Shown here one piece after another: positions 34,323 to 42,879 of a stretch of DNA of 64,000 bases. The notes below the pieces were generated by a model, which ran no database searches, had not been told where the DNA came from, and worked only from the letters and a program-made list of their open reading frames with translations. Position numbers and translations under genes: made by a program. Each line of letters begins with the position of its first letter. Position 1 is the first letter of the stretch. The stretch is from Paenibacillus herberti (GTDB lineage: Bacteria; Bacillota; Bacilli; Paenibacillales; Paenibacillaceae): contig NZ_NMUQ01000002.1 in the NCBI RefSeq assembly GCF_002233675.1, positions 367,852 to 431,851 on the forward strand, read 5' to 3'.

Positions 34323-35456
34323 TTATTTGCCGCGCTGTTCCTCTGGCTTAAGCCGCATGCGCGACAGCAAGCTGAGCAACGGACGTTTGGATTTGTCTAC
34401 GATGCCGATCAACTCGGCGCCAATCTGCATGAAGAACACCATGAGACTGATAACGACGAACGTCACCCAGTTGGCCGCTTGAGACTGTACAAAGACGGAC
34501 TGTACAATCGCAGCCAAACCGAAGAATGCAGCTACTCCGTAGATGATCAGCACTGTTTTGCGATGGCTGAAGCCAAGCTCGCGCAGACAGTGATGAAGAT
34601 GGCCCTTATCTGGGGCAAAAATCGGCCGTTTGTTGACCCAACGACGGATGATGGCGAAGAATGTATCCGCGATCGGCACGCCGATAATGAGCAGCGGAGT
34701 AATTAGGGAGACGACCGTAACCTGCTTGAAGCCGATCATCGACAGCGTCGCCAGCATGAAGCCGAGGAACAGCGAGCCGGAGTCTCCCATGAAAATTTTG
34801 GCCGGATGGAAGTTGAATGTCAAGAACCCGAGAATGCCACCTAGCAGCAAGCAGCTCATCAGAATGATCGGCTCAAATCCGAGGAAGAAAGCCATGATCA
34901 AGATTGTTGTAATCGCAATGCCCGACACACCAGCTGCAAGTCCATCCAAACCGTCGATGAGGTTGATGGCATTAGTCACGCCGACGATCCAGAAAATCGT
35001 CAGCGGAATGCTGATCCAGCCTGAAATTTCCTGCATGCTTTGTCCGAACGGAATGTTCAGCAGGTCGATCTTCACATCAAAGCCGAATACGACAACACAC
35101 GCCGCGATAAGCTGGAACAACAGCTTCACCTTGGCCGACAGCTCAAAGCGGTCATCCAGGGCGCCGGTAAGCACGATGATCGTTCCGCCGGCCAGCATAG
35201 CGCGAATCAGGTTGCGGTCATAGGCGCTGAGCAGACCGTCCGGTATGAAAGGCAAGATCAGAAAAAATGATCCGATAAAAGCCAAGTAAATGGCCAGACC
35301 GCCCAGACGCGGCATGATGCGGGTATGCACTTTGCGGGCATTCGGCTTATCCATGGCGCCGACCTTGATGGCAAAGCGCTTGACGAGCGGCGTCAGCACC
35401 AATGCCAAGACAAGTGCAACGACAAAGCCTATGATATAGGTAAATGTGGCATTCAC
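34323..35456 (-). CDS. tagO: Undecaprenyl-phosphate sugar-1-phosphate transferase, TagO/WecA type
   Basis: A 377-residue polytopic membrane enzyme (about 11 hydrophobic segments) that transfers an N-acetylhexosamine 1-phosphate, usually GlcNAc-1-P, to undecaprenyl phosphate as the first step of wall polymer synthesis. Motifs: KPNARKVHTRIMPRLGG (about 37-53), LDDRFELSAK (about 100-109), NAINLIDGLDGLAAG (about 162-176), FMGDSGSLFLGF and the HLHH motif in DKGHLHHCLRELG. GTG start with AGGGAG upstream. It lies directly downstream of the tagA-like and csaB genes and may supply the carrier-linked precursor for the polymer that CsaB modifies. Confidence 0.94.
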   Translation of the reverse strand: MNATFTYIIGFVVALVLALVLTPLVKRFAIKVGAMDKPNARKVHTRIMPRLGGLAIYLAFIGSFFLILPFIPDGLLSAYDRNLIRAMLAGGTIIVLTGALDDRFELSAKVKLLFQLIAACVVVFGFDVKIDLLNIPFGQSMQEISGWISIPLTIFWIVGVTNAINLIDGLDGLAAGVSGIAITTILIMAFFLGFEPIILMSCLLLGGILGFLTFNFHPAKIFMGDSGSLFLGFMLATLSMIGFKQVTVVSLITPLLIIGVPIADTFFAIIRRWVNKRPIFAPDKGHLHHCLRELGFSHRKTVLIIYGVAAFFGLAAIVQSVFVQSQAANWVTFVVISLMVFFMQIGAELIGIVDKSKRPLLSLLSRMRLKPEEQRGK

Positions 35457-35557
35457 TGGTATTCAACTCCCTTTTGTTCAACGGAATGAATTATAACTCG
35501 TACGAAAAAGAAACACCAACCCCAATTTTCGGTCATTTCACAGCAAATACCGCTGAA

Positions 35558-36523
35558 TTAACGAGGTTCGTAGGGTTTTGTGACCTTTTCCTTGTCCCGA
35601 ATCACTTTTAAAGCGAATTGCGGCAGTACGAGCATTCTCCGGAACCGGGAGGGCTGCTGAAGCAGCCGATAAAACCATTCCAGCCGGAGCTTCTGCATGA
35701 AAATGGGCGCTCTTTTGAGCCTTCCGGCGATGATGTCGAAGCTGCCTCCTACTCCCATGATCAGCGGCACTCCAAGCTCTTGCTTGTAGCGCGTGATCCA
35801 AGGCTCCTGCGTTGTTGCCGAACGGGCGACGAACAGCATATGCGGACGAGCCGCGCGAATGCGGGCGATGACTTCTGGGTCTTCTTTTTCCCCAAAAAAG
35901 CCGTGATGTGTTCCTGCGATGCGAGTTCCGGGATATTGAGCCTGCAGCTTAGCTGCCGCCTCATCGATAACCTCTTGCGACGTTCCCAGCAAGTAAGCCG
36001 ACCAGCCTCTCTCCTCGCCTTCGAGGAAAAGACGATGCAGCAAGTCAAAGCCAGGTACGCGTTCCTTGACCGGATAACCAATATGGCCAGCTGCCCAGAC
36101 AACGCCAGCACCATCCGGCACGACCAGATCGGCTTCGCGGAGCATACGATGGAAACCGGCATCCTCCAGCCCCATCATGACCATAATCGGATTGGCGGTA
36201 ATAATTTGGGATGGGCGCTTCGCTTCAATTACATTCGTTAGATATTCCATCGTTTCGTCCATGCTCATGCGTGAGAAAGGGACGCCATAAATGGAAACCT
36301 TGGGAACGTTGCGACCTTCCAACCATTCAGTCGCGGTTGTAGCCTCTTCCATCGCATCGGCTAAAGCGATTGCTTCGGGCGCTGCTTCAAAAGTTGTTTC
36401 GGCGTCCCAGTTTAGTTCAGGATCCGAAACCGCTAAGGCAGTGTCCGTTGATGCGGCTGATTTTTCATGTATGCTGCCCGCCTCAGATTTGGACGGGCCC
36501 TTGGAGTCATTATAAGTCGACAT
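35558..36523 (-). CDS. tagA: WecG/TagA/CpsF family glycosyltransferase
   Basis: A 321-residue enzyme that would add the second sugar (ManNAc in B. subtilis TagA) to lipid-linked GlcNAc. The family core spans about residues 75-285: SQIITANPIMVMMG, READLVVPDGAGVVWA, KERVPGFDL, AYLLGTSQEV and GVGGSFDIIAG. About 75 residues of low-complexity, acidic sequence precede it. The usually conserved FVxLGxPKQExWI stretch reads FVARSATTQEPWI, a marked departure. ATG at 36523 is 12 nt past the csaB stop with GAGGG 8 nt before it; a GTG five codons upstream overlaps csaB and is less likely. Confidence 0.9.
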   Translation of the reverse strand: MSTYNDSKGPSKSEAGSIHEKSAASTDTALAVSDPELNWDAETTFEAAPEAIALADAMEEATTATEWLEGRNVPKVSIYGVPFSRMSMDETMEYLTNVIEAKRPSQIITANPIMVMMGLEDAGFHRMLREADLVVPDGAGVVWAAGHIGYPVKERVPGFDLLHRLFLEGEERGWSAYLLGTSQEVIDEAAAKLQAQYPGTRIAGTHHGFFGEKEDPEVIARIRAARPHMLFVARSATTQEPWITRYKQELGVPLIMGVGGSFDIIAGRLKRAPIFMQKLRLEWFYRLLQQPSRFRRMLVLPQFALKVIRDKEKVTKPYEPR

Positions 36524-36534
36524 GGGTCGAACCC

Positions 36535-37872
36535 TCACCTCTTCGCTCTTTGACGCAGATGCTGAATGATATGTTGCGCAGGCTCACGAGCTTCGCTCTG
36601 CAGCCGGTCGATCAACGTTGCTTTGGATGCGCGCCAGGTTTCGGCGCCGCTCAGTAGCCGCTCTGCGGCGTCGGCAAAGGCCGAGACGTCCATAGCCTCG
36701 GTCGTCGCCACAGGGGCTTCCTGCAGCCGGGCGAGGAACTGATCGATCTTGGGATCGTAACTGATCCCAAGCATCGGTACCCGCTGCCCAGCGGCGTATA
36801 TGAGCGCGTGTAGGCGCATGCCCACAAGCAGATCACAGCGGCTGACCTCCAGGAGCATTGCCTGGGGATCGTCGCCTGGGGCGGCGAGCTCGGCGCTGCT
36901 GCCGGCGCCTAGCTTCCCGAGCCGTTCCATCACTTCGCGGGATGCTTCTGCATCCCCGGGTGTATGGAACGGCAGGAAGCGCAGGCGCACGGGCCGTCGC
37001 CGCGCGAGCTCCGCCAGCGCCTCGGCGGCGCGGGCCAGGTCGGCCCCATCCTTGCGCCATCGGCGCAAGGAGACGCCGACCACCGGCGCCTCGCCGCCGG
37101 CGGCTGCGGCGGAGCCGCCTCCGGCAGCGCTAGGCGCCGCTGCCGCATCGCCTGCCGTTGCCCCGTGCATAGCCGGGGGCAACGGCAGGCCCATGACCGG
37201 ATCGGGCACAACGCCGATCCGATCAAGCGGCACGCCCATCCGCCCGAGAAGCGCGGCGGATTCGGCGTCCCGCACCGACACGTATGCGCTTCGCGTCATA
37301 ACGTGTCGGATCAAACCATCCATGCGCCGGTTAAGCACCGGACCGACGCCTTGCGCATAAATGAACGTCGGCTTACCCAGCAGCTGCGCCAGCTTGAGGA
37401 CGCCGGCATAATAGGGAATCGTTTTGCCGCCGGTTACGTCCTGCAGCAGACTGCCGCCGCCGCTGATGAGGCCGTCACTGCTTGCGATTGCGCGCAGCAG
37501 CCCCATCGGCTGCATGCGGCCTGCCGCTTTGACGCCATACATGGACTCCGTCCAGGCCGGATCGCCAGACAGCACGACCGGCTCAATCTTAACGCCTTGA
37601 GCACGGCCCTCTTCTTCCAGCGCAAGCAGGATCGACTTAAGCACCGCCTCATCGCCGCTGTTGTGGAAGCCATAATAACCGGAGATGACGATGCGGAAGC
37701 TTCGGCTCGATTCGGTTCCAGCATCTCTTCCCACTCTCACCGGCGAATCAGCTCCCTCTTCACTTCCACGGCTACCCTGCGCATGCCCTGTTGGCTCAGC
37801 GCTCGCTCCGCCAGCTGCCCCGATCCCTTCCATACCGCTGTCCAGCTCATTCTGCCTACTCTTGTCAGCCAT
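36535..37872 (-). CDS. csaB: CsaB polysaccharide pyruvyltransferase
   Basis: A 445-residue enzyme that ketal-pyruvylates the secondary wall polymer, creating the ligand for SLH domains. The pyruvyltransferase fold begins at about residue 59 (FRIVISGYYGFHNSGDEAVL) and includes GLISGGGSLLQD, FIYAQGVGP, VVGVSLRRW, GMRLHALIYAA and LGISYDPKIDQFL. Residues 1-55 are a variable, Gly/Glu-rich extension. An Ala/Gly low-complexity insert (about 238-262, GC-rich DNA near 37090-37160) separates the two halves. ATG overlaps the end of the DUF5693 gene by 8 nt, so the pair is coupled. Three SLH proteins in this window would depend on it. Confidence 0.95.
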   Translation of the reverse strand: MADKSRQNELDSGMEGIGAAGGASAEPTGHAQGSRGSEEGADSPVRVGRDAGTESSRSFRIVISGYYGFHNSGDEAVLKSILLALEEEGRAQGVKIEPVVLSGDPAWTESMYGVKAAGRMQPMGLLRAIASSDGLISGGGSLLQDVTGGKTIPYYAGVLKLAQLLGKPTFIYAQGVGPVLNRRMDGLIRHVMTRSAYVSVRDAESAALLGRMGVPLDRIGVVPDPVMGLPLPPAMHGATAGDAAAAPSAAGGGSAAAAGGEAPVVGVSLRRWRKDGADLARAAEALAELARRRPVRLRFLPFHTPGDAEASREVMERLGKLGAGSSAELAAPGDDPQAMLLEVSRCDLLVGMRLHALIYAAGQRVPMLGISYDPKIDQFLARLQEAPVATTEAMDVSAFADAAERLLSGAETWRASKATLIDRLQSEAREPAQHIIQHLRQRAKR

Positions 37873-40036
37873 GGACAGCCGCCTTTCCTTTTTTGCAAAA
37901 CTTCCGGAACAGCGCTTCGCCGATCTGCCAGATTGCGATCAAAGCCAGCCCGATAATGGTGCCCAGGCCAAGGCCGAGCAGCACGCGGATCAGGGACACC
38001 AGCATCGGAGTATGGATATGGGTAAATGTACCCACGATCGACAGCTGCCCCATCGCTCCTATAACAAGCAATACCCACGCAGCGCGGTATCGAAGCGCAA
38101 GGAACAATCCTAGTAGCATAAGCGGATGTGCAAGCAAAAATTCCTTGGTTCGCGGTCGAACGCCGAAGGTGGATTCCAATATGTTACGGAACACCAGTTC
38201 AAACGCCGGGGCTGTGCCGCTATTGCCAGTACGCGACAAGTAGTACAGACCGACTACGCCGATGACACCAGCCGCCGCTACCCACAAAATTGTGATTTGC
38301 AATCCCAGTACCCGTCTCAGGCTTGTCCACACCGAACCGCCAGTAAACAGGAACAGATAGATTGCAGTCAGTCCCATCGGAGCAAGCGCCAACAGGTTCA
38401 CTCCGCGGAACTGCTGCAACACAAGGCTGTACGTTATGCTGTTCAGCAATCCGATGACGATTGGTACGGCAAGCAGCGAGATCAGCGTTGCAAATGCGAA
38501 CATCACCAGTGCCATTGATAAACGACGGCCGGCCGACAAGCCATGGAAAATCCAACGGCTGCCTGGCTGTCCAAGACCTCCGAGCATCCCGCTCCAAGGT
38601 GATACCTGGAAGGTTGCATCTGCGCCCTGAGCGATGAGAGTGCCGTTGCGGCTCCATTCACCGCCTACTGATCGGCGAGGACCGTCAGTATGGGCATAAA
38701 TCCGGTTGATGGCCCAAATCATCGCCAGCGTTGGAGCTGAGATGGAGGCGCCGAGTGCAAGCGCCTGCTCCATAAGCGAGCTATTCAGCACGTACAGGCC
38801 AGCACTGCCGACCAAGCCGAGCAAGAATACCGGAATCGTAAGGACGCCGAAAAATGCACCAATCATAAGTGCAATCAAGCCCACCGCTCCGACCGCGGCA
38901 ACAGCTTTCAGGGCTTTATGCCATCCCGGCTGCGTCCGCTCAAAAGCTTCCGCCTTGCCGTTCGGGAAGCCAGCGCGATCCAGCTTCTCCACCGCTCCGT
39001 CCGTGCCCGCGAGGGAGGTATACAAATTGTCCAGCGGATTCGTAATCATGCCCTTATCCAGATTCGCGGATGGACCCGCATTCAGATAAAACATGCGAAT
39101 GTTGCGGTCCTTCGCCGCCAGCAGGAAGCGGTCCGAGATGACATCAGGCTTCAGCGCAGCGGCATCCTTATCCGACAAGGAATAAAGCCGCGCTACATTA
39201 TAATGTGTTTTAAAGGCAAGCGTATTCAGACCTAGCTGAGGCTTTTTCAAATTTTCAATGGAAGCTAGGCCGATACCGTACTTATTCAGCAGCTCCGCAA
39301 AGCCATCCAAGCTGCGAAGATTCGCCTGCTCGTTGAACCCTTTTACCGCCTCGCCATCAAACAGAATACGTGTGACACCGAGCTCCTTAAACCAAGCGAG
39401 CATCGTATCCGTCTCCTGCTGGTCATATGCAATACGATCAGACAACCGCGGCACCAGTTGGAAACCAGCTTGGTTAAGCTGCTCCAGCGCCATTGGGTCA
39501 GGGTTCATTGTTTTCAATACCGCATCCGGCAAAGGTGTCTCAATGATCAAGCCCTGCTTTCCCTTAAGCGTCCAGGCGCGTACCGGAATTCCCGCATCGT
39601 TCTCGAAGCGTTCACGGATGATTGGCTCATATACTTGCTTCTCCCGAGTTCCCTCAAACAGCACATAGGTGTAGTTTTGGTCCGCCGGAACCGGCATACC
39701 CTGCAAGAGTGCTGCCTCGGCCTCGTCGTAAAGGCTCAGACGGCCTGCTGTCTCCAGCTCGTCCAGGCGGCTTTCAAACACAGACATCGCACCAATACCC
39801 GCAGCTTTCATTTTCTCCAGCTCGGCTCGGATGAACTCGGCAGGCTTCGCCTGATAGGAAGCGACTAGCACAAGATCGGAATAATCGAATACAAACTCCA
39901 CCTGCTTGGAGGTTTTCTCCATTTGCCATCGGTTCGCCGCGATCGGGATCGATGCGATGACGCCGACTAACACGAGAGCCCATAACAATCTGCGGGCCAC
40001 CCGGTTCCATTGCTGCCATTTCAACACTTTATTCAC
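37865..40036 (-). CDS. DUF5693 multi-spanning membrane protein, CsaA-like
   Basis: A 723-residue protein. One N-terminal membrane anchor (about residues 15-32) is followed by an extracytoplasmic domain of about 340 residues (FDYSDLVLVASYQAKPAEFIRAELEKMKAAG, LFDGEAVKGF). Many hydrophobic segments then run from about 375 to the end. The family is usually found directly upstream of csaB, as here. By analogy with the csaA-csaB pair of Bacillus anthracis it may help export or assemble the pyruvylated polymer, but this is inference. GTG start with AAGGGAG just upstream; its 3' end overlaps csaB by 8 nt. Confidence 0.85.
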   Translation of the reverse strand: MNKVLKWQQWNRVARRLLWALVLVGVIASIPIAANRWQMEKTSKQVEFVFDYSDLVLVASYQAKPAEFIRAELEKMKAAGIGAMSVFESRLDELETAGRLSLYDEAEAALLQGMPVPADQNYTYVLFEGTREKQVYEPIIRERFENDAGIPVRAWTLKGKQGLIIETPLPDAVLKTMNPDPMALEQLNQAGFQLVPRLSDRIAYDQQETDTMLAWFKELGVTRILFDGEAVKGFNEQANLRSLDGFAELLNKYGIGLASIENLKKPQLGLNTLAFKTHYNVARLYSLSDKDAAALKPDVISDRFLLAAKDRNIRMFYLNAGPSANLDKGMITNPLDNLYTSLAGTDGAVEKLDRAGFPNGKAEAFERTQPGWHKALKAVAAVGAVGLIALMIGAFFGVLTIPVFLLGLVGSAGLYVLNSSLMEQALALGASISAPTLAMIWAINRIYAHTDGPRRSVGGEWSRNGTLIAQGADATFQVSPWSGMLGGLGQPGSRWIFHGLSAGRRLSMALVMFAFATLISLLAVPIVIGLLNSITYSLVLQQFRGVNLLALAPMGLTAIYLFLFTGGSVWTSLRRVLGLQITILWVAAAGVIGVVGLYYLSRTGNSGTAPAFELVFRNILESTFGVRPRTKEFLLAHPLMLLGLFLALRYRAAWVLLVIGAMGQLSIVGTFTHIHTPMLVSLIRVLLGLGLGTIIGLALIAIWQIGEALFRKFCKKGKAAVHG

Positions 40037-40067
40037 TCGCTCCCTTAACTGCTCGTACTAATGCCGC

Positions 40068-40100
40068 ACAGGGCGGGGCACCCTCGCGCTCCCGCCCTGC
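40068..40100 (-). terminator. Hairpin after phosphoglucomutase gene
   Basis: GCAGGGCGGG / CCCGCCCTG(T)-type stem, about 9 bp and GC-rich, 50-80 bp after the stop codon. It lacks a T tract on the minus strand, so its role as terminator is uncertain. Confidence 0.45.
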
Positions 40101-40150
40101 AACTGTTACTTATATCGGATAATCGAGATAATTCCTTGAAGTGTGTGAGG

Positions 40151-41860
40151 TTAGGCCAAGCTGTCAACACGCTGCATAACGGATGAGCGCAACGACTCTA
40201 ATGCAGCTTCTGCCTTATCCTGCGAATCACTGCGTACCGCGAAGTACACCTTGATTTTCGGCTCTGTACCAGATGGACGAAGCGTGAACCAAGAGCCATC
40301 CTCCAGCAAATATTTGAGTACGTTCTCCTTCGGAAGCCCGTCCAGGCCAAGACTGTAATCCAGCACTTCCGCCACTTTCACGCCAGCTGCCTCTTGTGGA
40401 GGAGTCGACCGGAAGTTGTCCATGATCGCACCGATCTTCTGCACGCCATCCAGTCCTTTGAGTGTACGGGATTCCAGTCCTTCCAGATAAGCGCCGTACT
40501 GTGCATACAGCTCAAGAAGCACATCATACAGCGTTTTGCCCTGGTGTTTGTAGAAAGCGGCGGCTTCTGCGATGAGCATCGCGGCCACGACCGCGTCCTT
40601 ATCCCGGGCGTATGTACCGGTCAGGTAACCATAGCTTTCCTCATAACCAAAAAGGAATGTATGTGATCCGGATTTCTCAAACTCGGTCATTTTCTCACCG
40701 ATGTATTTGAAGCCTGTCAGCGTGTCGATAACTTCCGCTCCGTGCGCCTTTGCGATGTCCGCGCCCATCTCGCTTGTCACAATCGTTTTGATAACAACGC
40801 CATTGGCCGGAAGCTGACCACGCTCCTTGAGCTGACTCAATACGTAGTTCACCATGATTGCGCCGGATTGGTTGCCGCTAAGCACGACATACTCGCCCTT
40901 GTTGTTCTTGACTACTGCACCCATGCGATCCGCGTCGGGGTCCGTACCGATAATCAGATCGGCGCCTTGCTCCTGTGCCTGGCGAATCGCCAGCGTGAAT
41001 GCTTCGCGCTCTTCTGGATTCGGGCTTTTGACGGTGCTGAAGTAGCCATCCGGCTGCTCTTGCTCCGCCACAACAGATACATTGGAGATGCCAATTTCCT
41101 TCAATACATCGCGTACGGGATGATTGCCAGTGCCGTGCAGCGGTGTGAAAATAACGTTGAGATCTGCGCCTGCGCCCTGCTTCAGCAGATCACTATTGAG
41201 GCTTTGGGCTGCGACCGTCTCGACAAACTCGCGATCTTCCTTGTCGCCAAGCCAGACTAACAGACCTTGCGCTTCGGCATCCTCGCGGCTAATCCGCTTG
41301 ATCTCGCTGAAGCTAGCAACCTTCTGAATGGCCGCAATCGCTTGCTCCGCCTCATGAGGCACAAGCTGGCAACCCTCTGGTCCGTAAGCTTTATAACCGT
41401 TATATTCCGGTGGATTATGGCTTGCCGTGATGACAACGCCACCGCTTGCTCCAAGTTCGCGAACCGCAAAGCTGAGCTGCGGCGTTGGGCGAAGCGATGG
41501 GAATAGATACGTTTTGATGCCGTTACCGGCCAGAACAAGCGCCGCCTCCAGCGTGAACTCAGGAGAGTTGTTGCGGGAGTCATGGGCAATGACGACGGAT
41601 GGCTTATCGTTTTGAGCTAAAAGCCAATTTCCCAGCCCTTGCGTCGCTTTACCGACGGTGTAGGCATTGAGACGGTTCGTACCGGCGCCCATGACGCCGC
41701 GCAGGCCACCTGTACCGAACTCCAAATCGCGATAAAAACGATCGGTAATTTCTTTTTCATCGCCGGCAATGCTGCGTAGTTCAGCTTTAGTCGCCTCGTC
41801 GATTAGCGGATCATTCAACCAAGCTTGGTAGCGTTCAGACGCGATTTCGGTTACGGACAT
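40151..41860 (-). CDS. pgcA: Phospho-sugar mutase (phosphoglucomutase)
   Basis: A 569-residue alpha-D-phosphohexomutase interconverting glucose 1- and 6-phosphate. It has the catalytic serine loop TASHNPPEYNGYK (about 144-156), the metal-binding loop GTDPDADRMG (about 303-312), the sugar-binding GYEESYG (about 400-406) and the phosphate-binding RPSGTEPKIKVY near the C-terminus. The N-terminal FGTGGLRGVMGAGTNRLN is typical of the PgcA subgroup. It supplies glucose 1-phosphate for UDP-glucose and glycopolymer synthesis. It stands alone between the csaB cluster and fabZ with GGGAGAG upstream of ATG. Confidence 0.95.
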   Translation of the reverse strand: MSVTEIASERYQAWLNDPLIDEATKAELRSIAGDEKEITDRFYRDLEFGTGGLRGVMGAGTNRLNAYTVGKATQGLGNWLLAQNDKPSVVIAHDSRNNSPEFTLEAALVLAGNGIKTYLFPSLRPTPQLSFAVRELGASGGVVITASHNPPEYNGYKAYGPEGCQLVPHEAEQAIAAIQKVASFSEIKRISREDAEAQGLLVWLGDKEDREFVETVAAQSLNSDLLKQGAGADLNVIFTPLHGTGNHPVRDVLKEIGISNVSVVAEQEQPDGYFSTVKSPNPEEREAFTLAIRQAQEQGADLIIGTDPDADRMGAVVKNNKGEYVVLSGNQSGAIMVNYVLSQLKERGQLPANGVVIKTIVTSEMGADIAKAHGAEVIDTLTGFKYIGEKMTEFEKSGSHTFLFGYEESYGYLTGTYARDKDAVVAAMLIAEAAAFYKHQGKTLYDVLLELYAQYGAYLEGLESRTLKGLDGVQKIGAIMDNFRSTPPQEAAGVKVAEVLDYSLGLDGLPKENVLKYLLEDGSWFTLRPSGTEPKIKVYFAVRSDSQDKAEAALESLRSSVMQRVDSLA

Positions 41861-41948
41861 CAGTCGATCTCTCCCTTGTCTCTTTATAACGTCCGCAGGT
41901 AATCTTTTCCCGCTAAGACGAGTTGGCTTTCCAGATGGTTTTAATGGT

Positions 41949-42377
41949 TTATTTTGCGTCTGTAAGAGCGAACATGATGACGCCTTCGGCTACAACTTTG
42001 CCGTCCACGCTGGCCGTGGCCTTACCCTTGCCGATGATGCCTTTAAGGCGGATAATTTCTACCTCGAGCCGCAGCGTATCGCCCGGAACAACTTGTCCCC
42101 GGAAACGGAATTCATCGATACCGGCAAGCATGCCGATTTTGCCACGATTTGCATCCAATTTGAGGATTGCCACCGCGCCAACTTGAGCCAGCGCCTCGGT
42201 GATCAACACACCCGGCATGACCGGGAAGCCAGGGAAATGTCCGGCGAAGAAGGGCTCGTTCATCGATACATTTTTGATACCGACGGCACGTACGCCCTCC
42301 TCTACCTCAAGAATTCGGTCTACCAGCAGAAAGGGCTGGCGATGTGGGATAACTTCCATGATTTCATTAATATTCAT
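41949..42377 (-). CDS. fabZ: 3-hydroxyacyl-ACP dehydratase FabZ
   Basis: A 142-residue hot-dog fold enzyme dehydrating 3-hydroxyacyl-ACP in fatty acid elongation. It has [12 protein letters not shown] (about 11-22), the catalytic His in [17 protein letters not shown] (about 44-60) and the catalytic Glu in TEALAQ (about 61-66). The open frame extends 49 codons upstream without family similarity; ATG at 42377 gives the normal [13 protein letters not shown] start with GGAGGAG upstream. In B. subtilis fabZ (ywpB) follows flhP; here a plus-strand gene and a terminator separate it from epuA/flhP, so it needs its own promoter. Confidence 0.96.
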   Translation of the reverse strand: MNINEIMEVIPHRQPFLLVDRILEVEEGVRAVGIKNVSMNEPFFAGHFPGFPVMPGVLITEALAQVGAVAILKLDANRGKIGMLAGIDEFRFRGQVVPGDTLRLEVEIIRLKGIIGKGKATASVDGKVVAEGVIMFALTDAK

Positions 42378-42863
42378 CAATTTAATACTCCTCCCAGAGG
42401 GAAAATGAACTTCTTCTGATGAACCCGGCACTCCATCCGCATGGAAAGCGGCTGCCTGGGTTACACTATGGCTGTCCCCCGCGAGCCTGCAGGTCGCGAG
42501 GGTTGAGATAAGGGGCAGACTCATGCGGACCGAAGATCCGCGGGGCCTGTCCCTTTTGTCGTTGCGGCCTAGCCGCCTAAGCGGATGATAAGCAGCAATT
42601 GCGGCCCTCCAGGTATCGCTCTATTTTCACAGCTGGGCGACCCAATCAACAATGCCTGCAAGCCTGTTTTCCCTGCCGCAAGGCCTATGTATACCTCCGT
42701 TATTATACCTCCCGATAGGCAAAAAAAAAACCGCCACACTTCCTATTTTCCAAGCTTTCCCTACAATTTTCGCATCGAGATGCCGTTAATGACTATATTC
42801 CGACCAGGTAATGGCCTAATCTAACCAATTTTCGCCATCCTGGCACCTACCCTATCTCGATGA
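42378..42863. other. Intergenic between divergent fabZ and the Big2 gene
   Basis: About 490 bases with no supported gene, holding promoters for two divergent genes. The minus-strand side (42415-42560) is rich in potential stems: GCGGA-TCTTCGG-TCCGC (about 42526-42542), and an outer AAGGGGCAG / CTGTCCCTT pairing (about 42516-42554) with T after it on the plus strand. No known riboswitch motif or FapR operator was recognised. Confidence 0.5.
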
Positions 42864-42879
42864 AAAAGGAGTGTCTCTG

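Noticed and set aside
42378-42524. 49-codon upstream extension of FabZ
   Set aside because: It is unrelated to the family and lies in a stem-rich leader; ATG at 42377 gives the canonical start.
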